Part shown: positions 1 to 9,555 of the stretch, piece by piece
How positions within the stretch are numbered: the stretch's first letter is position 1
How the letters are laid out: each line of letters starts with the position of its first letter
From: Monocercomonoides exilis
Taxonomy: Eukaryota; Preaxostyla; Oxymonadida; Polymastigidae
NCBI GenBank assembly: GCA_001643675.2
Contig: LSRY02000047.1
Coordinates: 558,001 to 622,000 of the forward strand
Direction: 5' to 3'
DNA length: 64,000 nt
Position numbers and translations under genes: made by a program
Notes under the pieces: model-generated
What the model was told of the DNA's origin: nothing
The model's input: only the letters and a program-made list of their open reading frames with translations
Databases searched by the model: none

Positions 1-2
1 AA

Positions 3-1769
3 GAGAGAAGGAAAGAAAGAGAAAGAAAGAAAGAAGAGAAGAAGAAGAAGAAAGAAGATAAAGCAAGAAGAAGATACATGAAGGAGCTTTTAGAGCGGAA
101 GATGAAGAGAGAAGAAGAAGGAACGGTTGTGAGAAAAGGAGAAAACGATGAAGAAGACGAAGATGAATCGACAGACGATGGATTGGAGGCGCTTGTGTTG
201 GAAGGAGATTTGGAGGCAGAGGCAGAAGAAGACAGATTGAGAAAAGAGGAGAGGAAGGAGATGAGAAGGAGAAGGTTGGGGAAGAAGACGAGGAAGGTGA
301 TGGAGGAGGAAGAGAAAGAGAAGGAGGAAAAGGAAGAGAAGGAGAAGGAAGAAGGGAAAGAGGAAGGGAAAGAGAAAGAAGGAAGCGAAACTACTGAAGG
401 AAAGGAAGAAGCTGAAAAGAAAGAAAAAGAAGATGAAAAAGAAAAAAAGATTGAAATGGAGAAAGATGAAGTTCATTTAGAAGAATCAAAGGAAAGTAAA
501 GGAGAAAATGTTGAGAAAAAAGAAAGTGTTCAAAAATCACAAAAAGAGAAGGGAAAGAAAGAAAAGAAAGAGAAAGAGAAAGAGAAAGAGAAAAACAAGA
601 AGAAGAAAGAAGAAGAGAAAGAAAAAGAAGAGGAGGAGGAAGACGATGAAGATGAAGATGAGGTTGACGATGAAGAAGAGTTGGAAGATGAATATTATTC
701 AGATGATGATGATGACATAGAAAACGAAGAAATTGATTCAGAAGCAGAAGAAGAAGAAAAAGGGAAAGGGAAAGGGAAAGGGAAATCTGAAAAGAAGAAA
801 GAAAAGAAAGAAGACGAAGAGAAAGAAGGGAAAGAAGAAGGAGATGAAGTTGGTGATGAGAAGAAGAAGAAGAAGGGGAAGAAGAACAAGAAGGGAGTGG
901 AAGATATTGAAATTGATAACAATGAAGAAAGCGAAGAAGAGGAAGAAGAAGTAGAGAAAGATGAAAAGGGAGAGAAAGAAGAAGATGAAGATGAAGATGA
1001 TGATTTTGATGAAGATGAAGATGAGGAAGAAGATGAAGATGAGGAAGAAGATGAAGATGAGGAAGAAGATGAAGGTGAAGACGAAGAGGATGAAGAAGGA
1101 ATGGAATGGTCAGATTCAGATTTAGAAGATGAAGAATCAGAAGAAGAAGAAGAAGAGGGAAAAGCAGACAATCCAGAAGATGAGCAAAACGAAGGAGACA
1201 AAAAGAAAGAAGAGAAAGAGAAGAATTATGATGTCAATAAAACAAATAATTCTTCCTCTTCTTCCTCCTCCAAACAGCCACTCCGAGCAGACCAAGTGCG
1301 TATTCTCTCCTCGCGAGACTTTGAGCAGCTGCGGAAGATCCGAATAGAAAAGATGCTGAACTGGCAGGAGAAGATCGGGATAAGAAGTGTGGAAGGGAAC
1401 TCAGCCACGATTGCAGTGGCGATGCAGCTGACAGGGCAGACGAAGAGGGGAGAGAATCCGATTGTGGATGAAGGGGCGATTGTGGGGGCGTATGAGGAGA
1501 GGAGGAAAGAGAAGAGGCTGAAGAGCGAGAGGGTGAGGATGCAGAAGGAAGGGAAGGAGCAGGACGAGTTTGAAGGGAAGAGGAAGAGGAAGAGAAGAGA
1601 GAGAGAGGAGAGGAAGATGACGTCAAATGCAGAAAAGATGAAGAAGAAGAAGGACTTTGGGTATGTCCAGGCGAAAAAGAGGAGGATGAAGAAAGAGCAG
1701 GAAAGAATGCGGATGGCCAGAGGGCGAAGTAAAGTGAAGCAGCACAAAAGAGCAGGAAAGCTGAGGTAA
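3..1769 (+). CDS. SDA1: SDA1-like ribosome biogenesis protein, 3' part (5' end outside window)
   Basis: The frame is open from base 3 to a TAA at 1767-1769, so the ATG at 78 is probably internal and the N-terminus lies outside the window. The first ~390 residues are almost pure Glu/Lys/Asp, including an 18-bp tandem unit near 1015-1075. The last ~170 residues carry the recognisable part: an ILSSRDFEQLRKIRIEKML segment (SDA1 has a TPEDFxKIRxxQM-type segment here), a basic linker, then TSNAEKMKKKKDFGYVQ followed by a basic tail, like the STNKEKxxxKNFMMM block that ends SDA1 proteins. SDA1 is a nucleolar protein needed for 60S pre-ribosome maturation and export. The conserved N-terminal helical region cannot be seen, so the call rests on the C-terminal block. 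The acidic stretch is longer than usual for the family. Confidence 0.72.
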   Translation, partial: ERRKERERKKEEKKKKKEDKARRRYMKELLERKMKREEEGTVVRKGENDEEDEDESTDDGLEALVLEGDLEAEAEEDRLRKEERKEMRRRRLGKKTRKVMEEEEKEKEEKEEKEKEEGKEEGKEKEGSETTEGKEEAEKKEKEDEKEKKIEMEKDEVHLEESKESKGENVEKKESVQKSQKEKGKKEKKEKEKEKEKNKKKKEEEKEKEEEEEDDEDEDEVDDEEELEDEYYSDDDDDIENEEIDSEAEEEEKGKGKGKGKSEKKKEKKEDEEKEGKEEGDEVGDEKKKKKGKKNKKGVEDIEIDNNEESEEEEEEVEKDEKGEKEEDEDEDDDFDEDEDEEEDEDEEEDEDEEEDEGEDEEDEEGMEWSDSDLEDEESEEEEEEGKADNPEDEQNEGDKKKEEKEKNYDVNKTNNSSSSSSSKQPLRADQVRILSSRDFEQLRKIRIEKMLNWQEKIGIRSVEGNSATIAVAMQLTGQTKRGENPIVDEGAIVGAYEERRKEKRLKSERVRMQKEGKEQDEFEGKRKRKRREREERKMTSNAEKMKKKKDFGYVQAKKRRMKKEQERMRMARGRSKVKQHKRAGKLR

Positions 1770-2271
1770 ATGATGTTATGGGTGTTTGGAATTTTTGTTT
1801 TTTGAATGAAAGTGATTGATCTTGAAATGTAATAAAAATAAGAATGTCTCATTTCAAAAAAGAAAAAAAAGCAGATTTATTCATCATTGACAATTCATTT
1901 CAAAGCAATGATGAAGAACTTACCTTTTATGTTATAATTAAAAATTATATTTGCATTTTTGATGTGAAAAAAAAAACAATTCACTTCATGAGAACAGAAA
2001 TTATTGGTATAACGAACAATATTTTTTGGAGTAATTGCAAAATTAGCATCTTTTCAAAAGAACGAACAAACAAAAGCATATAAAAGAAAATCTGCACTCA
2101 AAAAGAGGAAATATTGAAAAGAATCGATATGTTTTCGCATATGAAACATACTTATTATTTCATCAGAAAAAAAAAGAAAAACATGTGAAACGATACAAAA
2201 CCATCTTGAAATGATACATAAACAGTAAAATATGCAAATTTTACATGTAATTTTAAAAAATTTTTTTGTAA
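1770..2271. other. AT-rich spacer between convergent genes
   Basis: About 500 bp between the SDA1 stop and the stop of the converging eIF4E gene. A short open frame at 1844-2083 shows no recognisable protein. Nothing else is seen. Confidence 0.5.
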
Positions 2272-2904
2272 TTACATTTCATGTGGCTTATAAGAGACAT
2301 CATTTTCAGTCAGACGAAAGACCTCTGACTTCAAAGTCAGTATCTCATTGAGGATTGCAATGATAGAAGTTTTCATTGCTAAATTGTTTGCTGTTTTTTT
2401 AATCCAGATATCAATTTGATCTCTATGCTTCATAAAGATCATTCCGCAAACATCATCAGCAGAAGAAAGCTGATTACCAATAATCAAAAGAAGCAAATCA
2501 AAATACATTCTTTCGCCAGCAGCTTTCATTGTTTGCGTCTTCAGTGAAATTATGATTTTTCCTCCTCCAACATTTTCTCCATATTCCCAAGCAGGTTTTA
2601 TTCCTTCTTTAAAAACATAATAAACAAATTTCATAGGTAAGATGGATGGCTTTGGGATATGATGGCAAACTCTAACAAGCAATTGCAAAAATATGAAAAA
2701 CAAAATTTCAGTGACTTATTAAAATAAAATAATCTCAAAAACACAAAACTGCCAAAATTCTTCAAGAGTTTTAATGGTTGAAAGCAAATGAATACACTTA
2801 AGCCATTCATCTTCTGATTTTGCTGATTTTGATCCTTTTTGTGGCTCGTATATTGAAATTGTCCATGAGTATCTTAAAGGATGAGGTTTTTCTGCACTCA
2901 ACAT
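2272..2904 (-). CDS. EIF4E: Translation initiation factor eIF4E (two exons)
   Basis: Cap-binding subunit of the translation initiation machinery. Exon 1 is 2904-2750 and exon 2 is 2671-2272, joined across a 78-bp intron (2749-2672, donor GTTTTGTG, acceptor TGTTAG) into 184 residues. The splice restores TLEEFW-Q-VCHHIPKPSILPM, which matches the eIF4E VEDFWALYNHI region. Cap-stacking tryptophans are present: W34 (human W56), W80 followed by E81 (human W102/E103) and W141 in DIW (human W166). W51 corresponds to the W of the 4E-BP/eIF4G-binding surface, and SADDVCGMIF matches DDVCGAVV. The protein starts almost directly at the HPL motif, so the variable N-terminal extension is missing. The residue equivalent to human W113 is Lys. 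Codon 52 spans the intron. A specialised eIF4E paralogue is possible. Confidence 0.88.
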
Positions 2905-3620
2905 GTTTAAATAATGGTATTAAAAATAAAAAATTTTTGCAGAAATAAAATGTTAAATGATAATATATATTATGACATTTTAAATGTTTTTATATCATCG
3001 TTAATAATCCAACACCTTTTTTATAATAATCATGTTGAAAAACAAAGGTTGATTATTAATTGAAAAATATGAATGATTAGACATGTTCTTATGTTTTGAG
3101 TTACAATAAAAATAACTGTCTCTTCCATTCACATGGGGTTTGTGGACCACACTTATTTCAAATTCCAGACATGATCGTTTTTTTATTTCTTAAAGAAGAA
3201 TTTGCATGATAAAAAATATAAAAATAAAAACAAGTTGATGAACAAAGATATAAAAGCATGCAGTTATCGAACAAGAAACTAAAAGTCAGGGAAAAATCCC
3301 GCACAAAAGACGAAACTTGTATGCATGGGTTTAAAAATTAATACTCACTTTGTGCATCGCAAATATGCATTTCAAAGTGTTCAATTCTTATTCTGTTAAT
3401 AATATATTTTTTCCACTTTCGCTTCAACAATTTTGAAATGTGTTCTTTCTCATTTTTATTTATTATTATTTTTTATGGAATAAATGGAATATCAAAGAAC
3501 TTAAGCAAATTTCCATATTAAAACTTTTTCACAAAATGAACCAAAATATAAAATGGTAATTTGAAACGAAATTATCCATTTTTTTAAAAACCTTTCGTTA
3601 TTAGGAGATTTGAACTTTTT

Positions 3621-3677
<57 letters not shown>

Positions 3678-4414
3678 TTATTTATTTATTTTTATTTTTA
3701 TTTTCGCATCAATTGTTTAGCAATTGAGAAAAGAGATTTATTTCATTGATGCTGTTTGTGACATTTTTCTTTCATTTTCGTGTTCAATGAAAAAAAAAAA
3801 GAAAGCATTTATCCATTCATTCAATGAATACAATTTCAAATAATTGTTTTCTTCTCGTTTTAATAGACGATTTTAACGCATTAATGCAATCATTTTTTTT
3901 TCTTTAATATCAAGAGAAGGCAGATCAAAATTTTCACAAAAAAATCGTATGAAAAAAAGGTTGATAAAGTTAAATACTTGATAAAGCTTGAAATGAGATA
4001 TATTCTTGATCAAAAGAAAGCAATAACAAAAAATTGTTTCTTTTTCATTCAAATATGGATATCCACAAAACAAAAATATATTATTCTTCACTTCATTTTT
4101 TCATTTCAACCTTCATCATAATTACCATATCAATAAACAAATAACTTCACATTTTTCTTGCTAAAGTCTTAGAAAATCCATCCCCCTCTTATCTTTGTCT
4201 CATGCGACTCCAAAATGGCTTATGCATTTGACATTTCCATCAGTTGAGCATGAAAGTGGATATAACACATTAGTTATTATAATTTCATCAAATTGTTTCT
4301 GTTCAGCTTTTTTCTTGAAAAATGGGTTCAAGAACATAACTCATGATTCCTCTTTTGCGTTAAAAAAAATCCACTACAAGCTCTCCATGTTCTTTTTGCA
4401 GCACCATTGAACAT
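2905..4414. other. AT-rich intergenic region with poly-T tract
   Basis: About 1.5 kb with no supported gene. Short open frames at 3873-4091 and 4195-4410 lack recognisable sequence. It holds a 53-base T run followed by ATTT repeats. Confidence 0.5.
3623..3675. repeat. Homopolymer T tract (about 53 bases)
   Basis: An uninterrupted T run followed by (ATTT)n. Its length may be uncertain in the assembly. It could be a retroposon poly-A tail read on the other strand, but no retroposon body was recognised beside it. Confidence 0.85.
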
Positions 4415-4660
4415 ATATCTAAATTTTTTTGAAAAGTTCCTTTTGTTTAATTTTCAAATTAAGAAAAAATTTTGTATTTCGATCAAATTTCTGTTCCCAC
4501 TTACGAAACTTCACAAAAATAGAAACAACAACATTATCAAGATTTTATTTTCTTGAGAGGAAAATTTGGGGAGTGGGAACAGAAATTTAATCGAAATATG
4601 AAATTTTAATTTTATTTGTAAATTAAACAAAAGGAACTTTTCAAAAAAATTTTGACATAT
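4415..4660. mobile_element. Palindromic MITE, family A, copy 1
   Basis: A ~246-bp element whose two halves are imperfect inverted repeats of roughly 90 bp. Both termini read inward as (AT)ATGTC/CTAAATTTTTTTGAA followed by AAGTTCCTTTTGTTTAATTT and, further in, TTTCTGTTCCCACT. No coding capacity. Two further copies lie at about 11930 and 62210. Target duplications were not resolved because the flanks are AT-rich. Confidence 0.85.
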
Positions 4661-4903
4661 AAAACTTGAGATACCACAAAAACACAAACAGCTTCATTTT
4701 TCCAGATAATAGTGCTTCATTATTTAAGTTGAAACAGGTGTTTTTAATCCAGCTAACAAGTTTATCGGCAAATGCAGAATATACGCGTACCGAAAGAAAA
4801 CACTTCATAATCGATACGAAGAAAGGTGTTGCTATTCTTGATCATTCTATCGTTTTTTTATCTTGCGCAAATAGCTTGTTGTTTTTTAATGAATAATTTT
4901 TTT
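4661..4903. other. Short spacer between MITE and Merlin remnant
   Basis: Contains an open frame at 4666-4896 (76 codons, plus strand) with no recognised domain. It may be transposon debris. Confidence 0.3.
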
Positions 4904-6016
4904 TCAAATTTTGAATAAAAAAATGGGTGAAAATATTTTCATATTATTTTTTATTTTTAAAAAAGTGTATGAAATTGTTAAAAAGAATAAATCATCAGAC
5001 CATTCTGATGCATCTGCTCCATCATCTGCACCAAAATCAGTGTCATCATCAGGAAGATCATCCATGTCAGGGATTTCTTCCTCTTCGTTTGCCTTTTCTG
5101 GATCATTTTCATCTTCTTCAGCAACCATTTCAACGTTTTCGATGTTCAAATGAATTGCAGATTCAACAAGTTGATTTTGAGTTAGTAATCCCATCGAACG
5201 AACAATGAAAGATGCTATGTATTGTTGAAGAAATCTTGTTCGGATTCCATATCTGGGAAGATATTTCCGAAAGTGCGCCCAAAAACCTTCCACTGTGTCG
5301 GTATACAATGATTTATTTTCCGGATTGATAAAATGTCTCTTATAACAAACGGTTTTGTGAATAAAACCTTCTTCATCAAGACAATTATTTGCCTTCCATT
5401 CATCACTGAATATTGTTATGTAAGGTCATATGTGCTTTTTGATAGCTACTTGAAGAGTTTCCTTGTTCCTGTTTGGAACAACCACCATAAAAGATCTTTT
5501 GAAACGTTCTTCAGATCTTTCTACACCACCAAGAATCCAAACTTGCTTTTTCCTTTTTCATCTATAATATTTCCTTCTTCTCCACAATATTTCGTCAATT
5601 TCCACCTCCTTCCCCACTCCTCCTATTTTGATTGGATTCTTGAAAAGCACATCGACGCAAACTTCCCTGCAAATATTATAATTGCATGAAACGGTGTTTC
5701 TATCCAGATATAACAAAAAACAAGTTTGCCAAATGCTAAATTCCAGCAAAAACGCATGCATAATCTTTTTTATTGTTGTTTTAGCCTTTGATAATGTTGT
5801 TCCTTTTAATACAGATGTTGTTTTCAGGCACTTTTTTCACTTTCGAAAATTTGCGTTGTCTCTTTTGCGCAATAATTTTTTCATTTTGCAATGTTTGCAT
5901 TCCCCAGTATCAGGAAGAAGTTTATGCTCGAAAATCCACTTCCAAGTGAGTTCCAAATTTGCATACAAGTAATTCATGTTTGAGATCACATCTTTTGTTT
6001 CTAATATCTTTGACAT
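4904..6016 (-). pseudogene. Merlin/IS1595-type DDE transposase, full length, three in-frame TGA stops
   Basis: One reading frame of 371 codons from ATG at 6016 to the stop at 4904, with no frameshift but three TGA codons (5839-5837, 5560-5558, 5428-5426). Order of parts: N-terminal zinc ribbon with CKHC, a KGTTLSKAK segment, IGGVGKEVEIDE, VWILGGVER, VVVPNRNKETL, SDEWKA, DTVEGFWAHF, then an acidic C-terminal tail. All three presumed catalytic residues remain: D141, D205 and E243. These motifs and their order are those of the ISXO2-like/IS1595 DDE family, which includes eukaryotic Merlin transposons. Aligned with the other copies here, the TGAs fall at a zinc-ribbon Cys, a Gly and a Lys/Leu position, so they look like ordinary nonsense mutations. 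No terminal repeats were firmly assigned. Confidence 0.85.
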
Positions 6017-6219
6017 TTTCTTTTATCAATTTTTCGATCTCTCCCATTTTTTGAGAAAAAATTGCCAAAATTAAAAATTCAAAATATATCAACAACTCGT
6101 TTCCGCAAAGTCAGGTTTGCACACATGTTATTAACAATTAATAACGAATCATTCATAAAAATTTCAAGCGAATTTGAGAGGAAAGCGTATATTCTGCTCA
6201 TGCTTAATTTTTATATTTC

Positions 6220-6606
6220 TGTAATTTAAGAAATTAAACGAAGTCAACCTTGCAACACTTGTCCAGTACACAATCTTTATTTGAGATCCATTTAGCATTA
6301 TTCAAATTAACCAATCTTTCATTTCCATCCAAAACATCAAAAAATCATCATCACAGTTGAAATTGGAAATTTTGAAGACTCCAAAGTTGTATTTTTAAAG
6401 CAGGAAACACTTTTCTTGTACTTTGGGCACTTCAGGAATCTTGAATGTCCCCTTCCTTTACAGATATATTTGACTTTTTTGCAGTGTTGGCAAACTACAA
6501 AAACCTTAGGTAAATATTGTTGTATCCATTTCCAATATGATTCTTCAGATGAAAATGTCTCATACAGTGCATGACATTCATATTTGAATGGTTTTTTCCA
6601 AGACAT
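6220..6606 (-). pseudogene. Detached Merlin transposase N-terminal zinc ribbon
   Basis: The open part (6606-6337) gives 89 residues with CQHC, RFLKCPKYKKS, CFKNTTLESSKFP: the zinc ribbon and following helix of a Merlin transposase, aligning without gaps to the ribbon of the neighbouring minus-strand copy. After the stop at 6337 the frame decays, but NNAKWISNKDCVLDKCC may continue the similarity to about 6220. It lies head-to-head with the plus-strand copy at 6694, which lacks exactly this portion, so it may be the inverted 5' end of that copy; it could also be a separate remnant. Confidence 0.6.
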
Positions 6607-6693
6607 CTAATTTTTAATCGATAAAAATTTTTTGATCAAACACATTTTTTTGTGATTTAAAGAAAAAATTACATTTTTTATTTTGCCCAGAAG

Positions 6694-7558
6694 ATGCAAA
6701 GGGCAGACAAAGAACATAATATACTTAAACCTAATAAGCAACAGATTGTGAAAATGATTGAAAGAATCAAAAATATTCGGGATCCTTGTTCTATGCTTAT
6801 GCCAAAATTTAAAGAGGCAGACAAAATTGTGGAAATCGATGAAGCAGCATGGAGAAGACGGAAATACAAAAAAGGTTTTAACATGGAATATCAATTTTGA
6901 AAACATTAATATTAATTTATTTGCTTTGAAAATAACTATTTTTTCAATTAGGAAAGCTGAAAAAATATATGTGGATATTTGGAGCTGTCGAACGAAAAGG
7001 CGAAGAATAATTTGGAAAAAAATTTATGGTCATTTTCCTTATCGAGAAAAAGAGACACTAATCCCAATAATAAAAAATCGAATCAAAGATGGAACAACAA
7101 TAATCAGCGATAAGTGGAAAGCTTCCACTTGCTTATGAGAAATGGGTTACACCCACTAAACCGTCTGTCACAAATGTCACTACGTTGATCCTGTTTCGAA
7201 AGCCAATACGAACACTATCGAAGGAATGTGTGAACGTTAACGATCTTTTTTCCCAAGATATTGAGAAAGAGAGCGATTAATTCCTGGAGTGTTTTCAACG
7301 TACGTTATGAAAAGATCAGGTTTTCTTTCCAACGGAGAATTCATAGAAAAAGGAATAAATATTCAATCTGAAGATGAATTTGAATTGGAAATTGATGATG
7401 ATGAAGTTGATGAAATTGAAAATATTTGTGATATAAATGAAATTTTTGGAATTAGAGATGAAGAAGATACTGAAGAAAAACTTTTTAAATCAGAAAGCGA
7501 GGATTCAGATCCATTTGGAGCTGTAACAGCAGAAGATTCTTCGGAATCTGAACCATAA
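6694..7558 (+). pseudogene. Merlin/IS1595-type transposase, 5'-truncated, with a putative intron
   Basis: Starts downstream of where the zinc ribbon should be. It contains ADKIVEIDEAAWRRRKYKKG, then a 77-bp insertion (6875-6951) with GTTTTA donor and CAATTAG acceptor. Removing it restores KYKKG-KLKKYMWIFGAVERKG in frame. Further on are a frameshift near 7035, YREKETLIPIIK, TTIISDKWKA, YVDPVSKANTNTIEG and an acidic tail ending at 7558. In-frame stops: TAA after GEE, TGA after STCL, TAA after GYTH, TAA after CER, TGA after FPRY. The DDE residues in VEIDE, SDKW and TIEG are retained. The first Merlin copy lacks the intron. Confidence 0.8.
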
Positions 7559-8187
7559 ATAATATTTTTTTTAAAAAATTTTTTTAAATTTTTTTCAATC
7601 TTTTTTTTACGCACATCACTTTTCGCAAGATGTTATGGACTGAACATTAACAGAATCCTTAAATAGAACTTTTGAAATCATTATAAAGTGAAAATTTTTG
7701 GAAAGCTTTTTGTATGTTCATGCCAAATTATTCATTTTGTTATTTTCGATTAATTAATGAACAATGTGTTATGTTGTGATCATTTTTTAAGTGGAATAAA
7801 TACCACAACACTCACGTCACTGTATGTCATTGACGTAATTCAAGTCAGTAAGGCATTTAGCAAAATTTCATAATTTGGTACACATGGATACCTCACAAAT
7901 ATTTTATTCTTCATTAAAAATCCAGAACAAGTTTGTTAATAATTTTTTTGATATTTTTTCTTTTCATTTTCATTATTGTATTTTCAATAACAGTTTTTTA
8001 TTCTTCTTGATCAAAAAAGTTCGAGATGTATAAAGAAACTGAGAAAATGCTCAAATCACACAGATGCGAGTGGATAAAACAGAAAAAAATAGAATACAGT
8101 TAGTTCACAAACTGTTTGAATTTATTGTTTTTTCTTAAAATAAATTTGGTTCAAATATTAAATTTTTTCATAGGTTATTATCATTCA
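7559..8187. other. AT-rich spacer
   Basis: Roughly 630 bp between two transposon remnants. No gene or repeat recognised. Confidence 0.4.
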
Positions 8188-9345
8188 ATGCAGGAAGAAT
8201 CAAACATTTTCAAATTTTCTCTTGATATTGAAAATCACAAAATATTTATTGCATTCACTCCTTTGCATAAAGACAGGATTGCAAAAAAAAATATGCACAG
8301 ACTTTATATGTGTCTGTGTGAAAAAGATGGAGCTGCTTGTGGAATTACGGGAAGGAAGGACAACTCTTTGATTTTAAATCACAAATGTGATTTGATAACG
8401 ATTAATCATATCTCTTTGTTTATTTCTCAGAAGTCCAATTTATCAACAAATTCTCATAAAAGGATACAAAGCCATCGAACTTCTCAAACAACATTGAAAG
8501 GAGAACTCGCTGAACTTTTCATCAATTTCGTTGCCCATAGAAATATTTCTTTTTTTTTTCGTTGCAACAAATGAATTCAATGATTTTATAACAGCATTAA
8601 TAAAGTCATCACAAGCGAATCCACACATGAGCAGAGAAGATATTTTCCCTCGCTTTACAGAGAGAAATGTAAGTTAACAACTTTATAAAATAAATTTAAA
8701 GAATAAAGAAAAAGCTATTATAACAATGTATAACAACACCTTTGGAGTGGACATTGACGGATAGTTTGCCAGCAGATGCAGCGGAAAGAACACTTGTTGA
8801 TAAAGAAAATTCAACAAATTCAAAAGAGCTTACGAAAAATGAAAAAACTGCAGAAAGCGAAAGCGAAAGCAATAGTGATGTGGATTTCATTTGCGATTTT
8901 TCTCGATAAAGAAGAATTGAAGTGTGCAATATTTATTTGGAAACAAAACGTTGAAAACAATTTGGGATAACACATTTTCTGATTGGTTTGGCAGGATTTT
9001 TGCATGTTACCGAGCAATGTTTGATCACATGTTAATTGAAAAACATAATAAAATAAAGGCTCAACGTGTGAGATTACTCATAGAACTTTTGCTTTAAAAA
9101 GAAAAAGATGATGTTGTTGAAAAAGACTTTTTCATTTTCAACAAGGATTTTGGTTCCTATTGCGAAATGCATACTATATTCTCCAACAAAGCTTACTGCA
9201 TAACAACTTCTCCTCGCAGTGAATCATTTTGGGAGAGAATATTTTCTAAAGCTATCAGAATAATAGGAGATCGTCTTCACAATATTTCAGACAAAACACT
9301 TAATGCTCTTCTTCGTCTTTTATTTCTCATGGTGATAAATTTTTT
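8188..9345 (+). pseudogene. hAT-type transposase remnant
   Basis: Broken across frames. The first open part (to 8574) has a BED-finger-like pattern (MCLCEKDGAACG, then NHKCDLITINH), then ELAELFINFVAHRNISF. A one-base slip in a T run near 8560 leads to TNEFNDFITALIKSSQANPHMS, which resembles the hAT segment after the BED finger. A GTAAGT site at about 8668 could be an intron donor. After several stops, the stretch near 9205-9330 reads SPRSESFWERIFSKAIRI-IGDRLHNISDKTLNALLRL, which matches the hAT C-terminal dimerisation motif (SERxFSxAGRIIxDRRxRLSDKTxxALLxL). No terminal repeats were identified. Confidence 0.65.
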
Positions 9346-9555
9346 CTGTTTTGAATCAATTGAATCGATCATTTTGTTTGTCACTTATTCATTTTCTTTC
9401 CCATATCGCTTGACATTTCCAAAAAACCGAAACACAGCTCGAGAATTCTTTTTTTTCGTTTTGAAAGAAAATAGAAGTTAATTAACTGAATATTGAATGA
9501 GCTGAAGCAAAAAGAAAAGGCGAAACATGTGATTTGATGAGTATAGAATCAAAAA
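9346..9555. other. Spacer
   Basis: Short AT-rich stretch between the hAT remnant and the decayed receptor-like gene. Nothing recognised. Confidence 0.3.

Noticed and set aside
4904-6016. TGA recoded as Trp, Cys or selenocysteine in this genome
   Set aside because: Intact genes (for example the receptor at 51801 and the 394-codon gene at 43101) end in TGA, and the transposase TGAs align to different residues.
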